Below are positions 57,036 to 64,000 of a DNA stretch of 64,000 nt, in pieces; position 1 is the first letter of the stretch, and each line of letters starts with the position of its first letter. The stretch comes from Turnera subulata (taxonomy: Eukaryota > Streptophyta > Magnoliopsida > Malpighiales > Passifloraceae). The DNA lies in the NCBI GenBank assembly GCA_028386065.3, contig JAKUCV010007776.1, positions 411,541 through 475,540 on the forward strand, written 5' to 3'. The notes under the pieces are model-generated. The model saw only the letters and a list, made by a program, of their open reading frames with translations. It made no database searches and had not been told where the DNA came from. Made by a program: the position numbers and the translations under genes.

Positions 57036-60000
57036 ATGAGCGGGAAAGGAGGAGGAGGAGGGGCGGTAAATTACAATAATGGCAAGGGCAATACTGGAAT
57101 ATCGGGGATACCGGCGGGTTCGAGGAAGATGGTCCAGAGCTTGAAGGAGATTGTTAACTGCCCCGAGGCCGAGATCTACGCCACTCTCAAAGAGTGTAAC
57201 ATGGACCCTAACGAGGCCGTTAATCGCCTCCTCACCCAAGGTTTTTCCCTCCCCGTTTCCGTCTTTAGTCCGCTTTTAGGTTTTCTGCTATATATATATA
57301 TTGTTTGTAAATTTTGGTTTTTTTTTTTCTGGTAAAAGTAATGTTTTATTTTTGATTTCCTTTGCTTCCGTGGTTGGATGCTTTCTGTTTTTTTTTTTTG
57401 TCAGTGTTTTTAAGAAATTAGGTTCTTAGTAGGAGTTATGGTGTCGAAGCTCTTGAAAACTTTTGAATTTTTTTTTTCTGGTCGGGTGTGATTTTAGGGT
57501 TTATTTGTTTTCCCAAAAAGAGAAAACTTAGGGCATTAGTGATTTTGGTCGGCTGTGGTTTGTCAATGCGATGTTGTAAAGAATGTTTCTTGCTTGGTTT
57601 TGTGTTTGTATGGGTGGGGGTGAGTGCGTGCAAAGTTGCTTGCTTGTTTGACTTTGTTTACGTTGTGATTTTGACTTGGAACTTGTTCCTTTTGTAGATC
57701 CTTTCCATGAGGTGAAGAGCAAAAGAGAGAAGAAAAAAGAGGTGAGTGCAAGTGCTGCATCTTGTTTCTTTTCGTTTCATGATAGTTTGGAAGTTTAATG
57801 TCTATGCGCGAAAGTTTTACCATCTATGCTGATACTATTACTGGAACCACTTGCTTGCTACTGTCAAACTGTCATTCCTAACTGTCATTCCTTCCAGTTG
57901 CACTCGTATTTTTTTTCCCTCTTATGATCCACACTAACTTGTCTTTTTGTTGGTTCAGAATAAGGATTCAACTGAATCCAAGTCCCGTGGTGCTAATAAC
58001 TTGACACACCGTGGTGGCAGAGGCGGTGCAGATCGGCATGGACGTGGTGGGTCAGCTCAGTTTGGCTCCAATGGTACTAGCATGATGTAACATGATATCA
58101 AAGTTGAAAGTTTACTATATTGTTACTTCTGCAACTGATATTGATCTTCTTTATAATCCACTTTTGTCCAGATTCTGGCATTTCACTGGGTAAACCTGCT
58201 TATAGGAAAGAGAATGGAACACATGCTGCTTATCATGGTGGTTCCGCATCTGGTAGTGCAGGAAATAGTGTTAATCGGCGGTCTGCTTTGCACAGGTTAT
58301 TCCGTGTTTAAATCTTAATGTGATAATCTTGTGCCTTAGATTTGTTTGTTGTCATGTAGAGCTTATTTTTTGTGGTCTTGGTTTCTGTACCTCATGAATT
58401 GTTTGGTTTTGCTGCAGTGATTCTCTGGCCACAGAGAATAAAATATTTACAGGTGGTGTGGGTGATGGAGTTTCTTCATCATCACAGCCTTCCTCTGGAT
58501 TTCAGTCTGCATGGTCAGGTGTCCCAGGCCAAGTGTCAATGGCTGACATTGTGAAAATGGGTAGGCCACAAAACAAGGTACCCGTCATGCCATCTCACCA
58601 GAGTGTTAAGCATCACCATGCTTCAGTGCCCGTGGGAGCATCCCACCATGATTTAAATTCGTCTGGAAATCATCCTCCTAAAGTGTCAGAAATAAACACA
58701 GAGCTAGACCCTCATGATGAATGGCCTTCAATTCCACCATCTGAGCATCCAATATCTGCAATCTTATCCTCTGTCCGTGATGCTCCTGCTGATTACGAGC
58801 TTAATGTTGAACCATCTAATTTGCCTTTTGAAAGAGTTGATCAGCACTCAAAATCCCAGTTAGATGATGTTCAGTCATCTGAAGATGATCATGTTGAAGC
58901 TCTTGATGGAAACCATGTTGAACCTGAGTCCAGTAGAGATATACAAGAGGATGGCTCTGGAGGTTCATCCCTTTTTGATAATAATTTATATGGGAACATG
59001 AGCTCCTACCAGACTCAAAGGCAAGCCTTCGAGCAGAGTGAAGGTATTTGATGCTTGAAGCTTGATATGCAAATTCTTTTTATAATCTGTATGTTTTTAT
59101 GGAATATCATTTTCTCCTGCTAGCTTTTCTCAATAGTTCATGTCAGTTAAAGTGATAGTGTTGGGATATTCTTTTTTGGTTTTAAAGTGCTTGTTTAACA
59201 TATTTTGGTGTGAATTTGCATATTGTTTTTACATGCTTGAACTAAAGCATTGTAGTTTAATTGTCTAGATAGTTTAATAATGTTCTAGTTATCCATAGGA
59301 TTTGTGCTTGTCGGATCCAATGTTGCAAGAATAAACAGCCTTTCTCAAGACAAAGGCTGTAACTATAGGTTTTTTAGTAATACCCTCAGCAACGTGTTTC
59401 TCCAGTGCATAAAATTTGAAGTAATTTATCTCCAAAGTCAATCCCACTTCTGTTTGGCTGAAAGCAGGGTCAAACCTCCCTGAACTATCCATGCCATTCC
59501 AGTTCATCTGCATATGTGTTCCCCTTTATATTAATTGTGCAACTATTTGTTTTTGAATGTTTCCTCTTCTTTCCTCTTTTCCAACTAATGCTACGGGTAT
59601 TAATCCTCTTTGAATGCAAATGTTTCAAGAAGTTGATTATATGAATCTTAAGCACTTGCAAACTGAAGAGAATATTGCCATTTATTTTGTTTACCAAAAT
59701 CAACTGTAAGATGACAAAGTCCGAAACAGATTGCTAGCTTCCTGACTGATGTTTTTCAGCTCTTTTTGCCATACATGGACTGTTTTGCCTGTCTTTTTCT
59801 TTGAATTTTTCGGCGTTGTTCTCTCTTAAGTCCTTACTTTGTTCATCTGGAAAAAGGGCATGAAGTGTGAATGAAGGTAGCCAAGCTAGTCATCTAGGGG
59901 AAAGATACTGCATTCTGCATGAAACACTCTGGGTTGGCTTTTATGCTTTTTGTGCCACTCACTGAAGATTTGTCCTTTCCCCTTTATGCACAGCATGACC

Positions 60001-63000
60001 TCATTATCCTATCAAGTGGCAATAACCTTTTTTCTTTTTTAATTTTCATTTCAGCCGAAGATGGTGCTTCGTCAGTGACCGCTAACTTACAGCAACTGAG
60101 TTTGCAGAATGATGATCAAGGGCCTCCTCCTGAAGAGGAGAGCCCTGCTGTAATTATTCCTGATCATTTGCAAGTTCATTCTCAAGATTGCTCCCACTTA
60201 AGCTTTGGGAGTTTTGGAGCTAGCATCGGTTCTTTCCCTGGGCCATTTGCATCTAGGCCATTGACAGGTACCTTGGAAGAGACATCTGAAGTGCTAGATA
60301 CCTCATCAGCTGGGCATTCTGATACTAGGTATGCCTCTGGAATTGTGAGAATGATGTTTCTATTCTGACCTGTCTTTTTCTTTTTATAGTAACTTGTAAG
60401 CTTTTTTTGGCAGAAATCCAGAATATTATGGGGATGAACATCTCAGAAATACAGTAGATGAGACTTTGGCCCATAGAGTTGGAGCAAGTGCTGCGAGTTA
60501 TGATTCTCCTTCAGTGCCTCAACCTGAGGTGTTGAAGGAGGAAAGCTCTGAAGCTGTTCAGGGAAATCAATATGGATTTCCTTCTTCTGCACCTGGTTAT
60601 GCTTACGAAAGTGCCCAACAGTTAAATGCTGCATTTAATAATCAGCAAACAGCATCTCAGATGCAGAATATTGCTCCTTTCTCAAGTGTAATGGTAATGC
60701 AGTAGCCTGCAATTGTTTTTAAGCTGGTCATATTTTCTTTGCTGTGGATGAAAATCTTTGTTTATCAGTATGAGAAAGTGCAACCACCTAACATTTTATA
60801 GAGAAAGGGGGTATTTGGACAAATGAGAAAATTCAGGATGGAAATGGTCCATGTTATGCTTCTCTAGCATAAGAAGACATGGGATCTTCCTCAGGGTCAT
60901 TTGTATTGCCCCAAAGAATCAGTCATCATCATTTCCTTTCTTAGTCTGTTGTTTTGATCTTACAATTCAGTTGTTTGTTTGTAGTGACTTACTTTTTATA
61001 CATGCATGTGGTCGTGTCTATATGGCTTTTGGGTTTGCTCTTTTGTTTTGTCCTTTCTTGATAATAGAGCTTTCGCATCTGTCTGTTCATTTTCTGCACT
61101 TGAGGTGCTTCAAATATTGCTTGGAATGTTCTCCTTAATCAATTCTCATTTTGCAGCAAGGTTATACAAATTCGTTGCCAAGCTCTTTGTTGGCTTCAAC
61201 TGTCCAGACTGGGCGGGAGCCCGACCTTCCATACTCACCCTTCCCCGTGACCCAATCAATCCCTACTAAATACAGCAATGCGGCTTCTTCTATCAGTGGT
61301 CCAAGTATTTCTATGGCAGAGGTAACTTTCTCCTCTACCTTTATTTTATTACTTTGCGATGTTTTGTGTCTTGTTGAGTAATGTGATCTCTGTAATTCTC
61401 ACTTTATGTGTCAAGCAAAAAAAACTCGAGTAAGCATAAATTAATTTTTGGTGCAACTTAGAAACAAGAGGTAAATTGAATCTGCTTTGTCCCTCCTCTC
61501 TGCCCCTGGAGTTTCAATTATTGTTCCTCAAACTTTTTTTTAATTCTGAGAATCAAGTAGGTTTCTTTTTTATAAAAGTCATATCTATTATTTATCGTAT
61601 TGGTTGAGTTTTGAAGATTGAAGGGAGGGTAGAATGTATCATTTTGATTGGGCAAAATGGCACTCAAGATTTGTGAACTGCAAATGCTGATATTGCAAGA
61701 CTGATGCCAAGCTAGAGATGTGTAGAAGGAATTCATCTGTGGTGACATAATTGCTGAATTTTTGCTTGATGTATTAGCATGTTATATGTTAGGTTTTGTG
61801 GTGGCAACAAACCTGTCCTGAGAAGTCGCTTCTTATTGAGAAATTGACTTTTTGGGGAGCATGTTTGATATGTAGAACCTATCTTAATCCTTTGTAGAGC
61901 ATTACTATTTCTCCTTCTGGTGTTCTGACCATTCCATATGCACCAGGCTTTGAGAGCAGGCAGTATCTCTGCACCCCAGCCAACTCCACAGACACTTCCT
62001 GGTGCCAGTGTCGCCACAGGACCTGCTCTTCCTCAACATCTTCCTGTGCATCCTTATTCACAACCTAGTCTTCCTTTGGGACATTTTGCCAACATGATTA
62101 GCTATCCTTTCTTGGCCCAGAGCTACACATATATGCCTTCAGCTTTTCAGCAGACCTTTGCGGGGAACAATGCATACCATCAGTCTCTGGCGGCGGTGCT
62201 TCCCCAATATAAGAATAGCGTTTCAGTTAGCAGTTTGCCAGAGTCTGCTGGTGTTGCTTCTGGCTATGGATTTGGGAGTTCGACAAGCATTCCTGCTGGA
62301 AACTTTCCTTTGAATCCTCCCACAGCTCCGACAGGCACAACCATAGGCTATGATGATGTACTAAGTTCTCAGTACAAGGATGGCAACCATTTGATCTCCC
62401 TACAACAGGTAATGTCTTCCAAGTTCCATGAATTGAATTTCCAACTAAACTCAATATAAGAGACATTAAATTCTAAACCAATGAATAAAGCGATAACTTT
62501 CTGATTGTTTTCAAATCTTATGTGGTGGTTTTTATGCTTTTTGTAAATTGAAACTAGATTTAAGTGATATGTACCTGTTGCTAAGACTAAAGAATAATGC
62601 AAGTTAAAGAAAGAATATTCGAGAACTAGAAGCCCTTTGAAGGTGACTAATATATTTAAAAGAGGGGAAAATTCATGTAGAAAAATTGATAATGAAGTAA
62701 AAATTTAACTGTGAAGATAGTACAAAATAATGCATGAATCTTATGGGGGTAAACATCATAGTAGTCTAAGACGGACCATGAAATGTATTTTGATGCTTTT
62801 ACACGAGATGGAACATTATAAAGCTCCTTACTGATGACAGATGGCAAATTCTAGCTTGTGATATGTATGTTGATGAGAATGTATATTAATGGGATTTTGT
62901 CTTTCTTGTTTCTGATTTGGAAAATAGTTGTTGTTCAGAAAGAGCTATCACAAAAGTCTATTTTCTTTTCATTCACTGCTGGCAAAAATGGTGTTGATAT

Positions 63001-63341
63001 TGTTTTCTGTTGTTTGGTTGAAGCTCAACTAGATTTTTGTTTCGTTTTGTCAGAATGAGAACTCAGGAATGTGGGTTCATGGACCTGGTCAACGAACTGT
63101 GTCTGCAGTCCCTGGTAGCACATATTACAGCTTCCAGGGACAGAATCAGCAGCCTGGTGGATTTCGGCAAGCGCAGCAGCCTTCCCAGCATTTTGGGGCC
63201 CTAGGGTACCCAAACTATTATCATTCTCAGACGGGGATGTCTCTGGAGCATCAGCAGCAAAGCGCAAGGGATGGGTCCCTGGGTGGATCCCAGGGCCAAC
63301 CCTCAAAGCAGACTCAACAGCTATGGCAAAACAGCTACTAA
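57036..63341 (+). CDS. GIP1L: GBF-interacting protein 1-like (DUF1296) protein
   Basis: Ten exons: 57036-57240, 57698-57741, 57959-58073, 58172-58295, 58418-59043, 60055-60328, 60414-60693, 61157-61321, 61947-62408 and 63054-63341. All are bounded by GT-AG with matching phases and give 860 residues. The N-terminal DUF1296 domain (about 25-85) reads IPAGSRKMVQSLKEIVNCPE, AEIYATLKECNMDPNEAVNR, LLTQDPFHEVKSKREKKKE. This is a UBA-like fold. The rest is low-complexity: an RG-rich patch (RGGRGGADRHGRGG), a conserved DEWPSIPPSE motif, Ser/Pro/Gln-rich segments and a Gln-rich tail ending LWQNSY. Arabidopsis GIP1 binds G-box factors (GBF3) and increases their DNA binding; other members have chaperone-like or transcriptional roles. 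The disordered C-terminus suits co-regulator or condensate behaviour (inference). The ATG in ACCATGAGCGGG follows a long A-rich leader. Confidence 0.93.
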
Positions 63342-64000
63342 ATCTTATCACCTCCTGGTTTTTCAGGGTCTTGTAGTGAGTTTGAAAGTGGCCAATCAAA
63401 GGCATTTGCAGCGGTTGAATAATCCATGTAATGATTCTCTGGGGTCTAAATAGACCTTGACTGGCTACTGCCCTGTGCCATGAGGTTGTATTCTACATAT
63501 TTATCATCTGGTTAACTTAGGAACACGCGTGCTAATTTCCTCTAGTTGACTTTGCGTTCTTTCCTTTGTTCTCTTTGTTCTCACCTCACTTTGTCATCAT
63601 GATGTAAAATTGCGCCTCAACTCCGTAATTTTACATTTAGCTCTGATCTGATGATCGTCTGATTAACCTCTGTAGTACTTTACCTGCCTGGTGCGCTGGA
63701 TTTGTTGTTTTTTCTTTGATTTGACCTTTTGACCTTTACTAACCATCATCTACAGTGGAATAATAGTTTGCAAAACCTGTTGCCACTGTGCCAGCCAAAA
63801 GAATGAGTTTAGGCACTACGGATTTGTTATCTTTGCCACGTCGGATTGGTTTTTCCATCTTTTGATGAATTTACGAATAGGATCTTCGGCTTCGTTTTGG
63901 GAAGGGTTGCATTTCTCTCATTTGTTGTTTATGGCCTGCCAAGTTGTTCTGGGTTAGGGCTACATGCTTGTAAAATGGCCTGGAATAAACGCAGTTCAGC
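63342..64000. other. 3' UTR and flank of the GIP1-like gene
   Basis: No further coding sequence is seen. T-rich DNA with AATAAA-like AATAAAC near the window end; the poly(A) site cannot be placed. Confidence 0.4.

Noticed and set aside
56490..57239. A 249-codon minus-strand frame over the start of the GIP1-like gene
   Set aside because: Antisense shadow of an A-rich leader and exon 1; the translation is Phe/Ser-rich low complexity.
1..64000. A co-functioning gene cluster (for example a biosynthetic cluster)
   Set aside because: The supported host genes belong to unrelated pathways and show no shared regulation or repeated family, so a cluster is not supported.

Overview
This is a plant nuclear window, almost certainly from a woody eudicot. 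The genes have many GT-AG introns, AT-rich intergenic DNA and plant-only products (an EC1-type egg-cell protein, a COR413 chloroplast protein, an LRR-XII receptor kinase, an X8 callose-binding-type protein). I see no bacterial operons, CRISPR arrays, rRNA or tRNA genes. The species cannot be named from sequence alone.

Layout. 1-8.4 kb: a foldback repeat, the leftover 3' flank of a duplicated receptor-kinase gene, an LRR-XII receptor kinase (2224-5425), a broken GH3 beta-xylosidase (minus) and an intronless SKP1-like gene (7841-8362). 9.4-11.4 kb: an (AT)n tract, a complete non-autonomous Helitron (9721-10626) and, just downstream, an EC1-like gene (10994-11419). 12.6-14.2 kb: non-coding, repeat-like DNA. 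14.3-18.9 kb: a six-exon COR413 inner-membrane gene with G-box and CRT/DRE motifs upstream, then an X8-domain, GPI-anchor-type gene on the minus strand. 20.8-26.6 kb: an 11-exon chloroplast C-terminal processing protease (CTPA1 type, minus strand) with a recent 194-bp tandem duplication of part of one exon.

26.9-55.6 kb is a retrotransposon-rich block. Two decayed Ty1/copia relatives lie in opposite orientations (26934-34094 minus, 37110-43293 plus). They share the same antisense fragment of a non-LTR element. The first also holds a Pack-MULE-like element carrying an F-box/LRR gene fragment. A third, younger Ty1/copia element (44564-55631, minus) has 360-bp LTRs and a TSD. It is split by a 3-kb hAT-type element (46651-49668, 8-bp TSD) carrying two exons of the sphingolipid gene LCB2. 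A short retroposon with a long TSD and a hAT-like MITE lie in the spacer between the first two elements.

57.0-63.3 kb: a ten-exon gene for a GBF-interacting protein 1-like (DUF1296) protein.

The host genes belong to unrelated pathways (immunity, ubiquitin ligases, fertilisation, cold response, cell-wall/plasmodesmata, PSII maturation, transcription). No multi-gene system is apparent. The most unusual content is the set of nested, gene-fragment-carrying transposons and the partial exon duplication in the protease gene. All exon boundaries were read by eye from reading frame, GT-AG sites and family similarity; no alignment or search was run.
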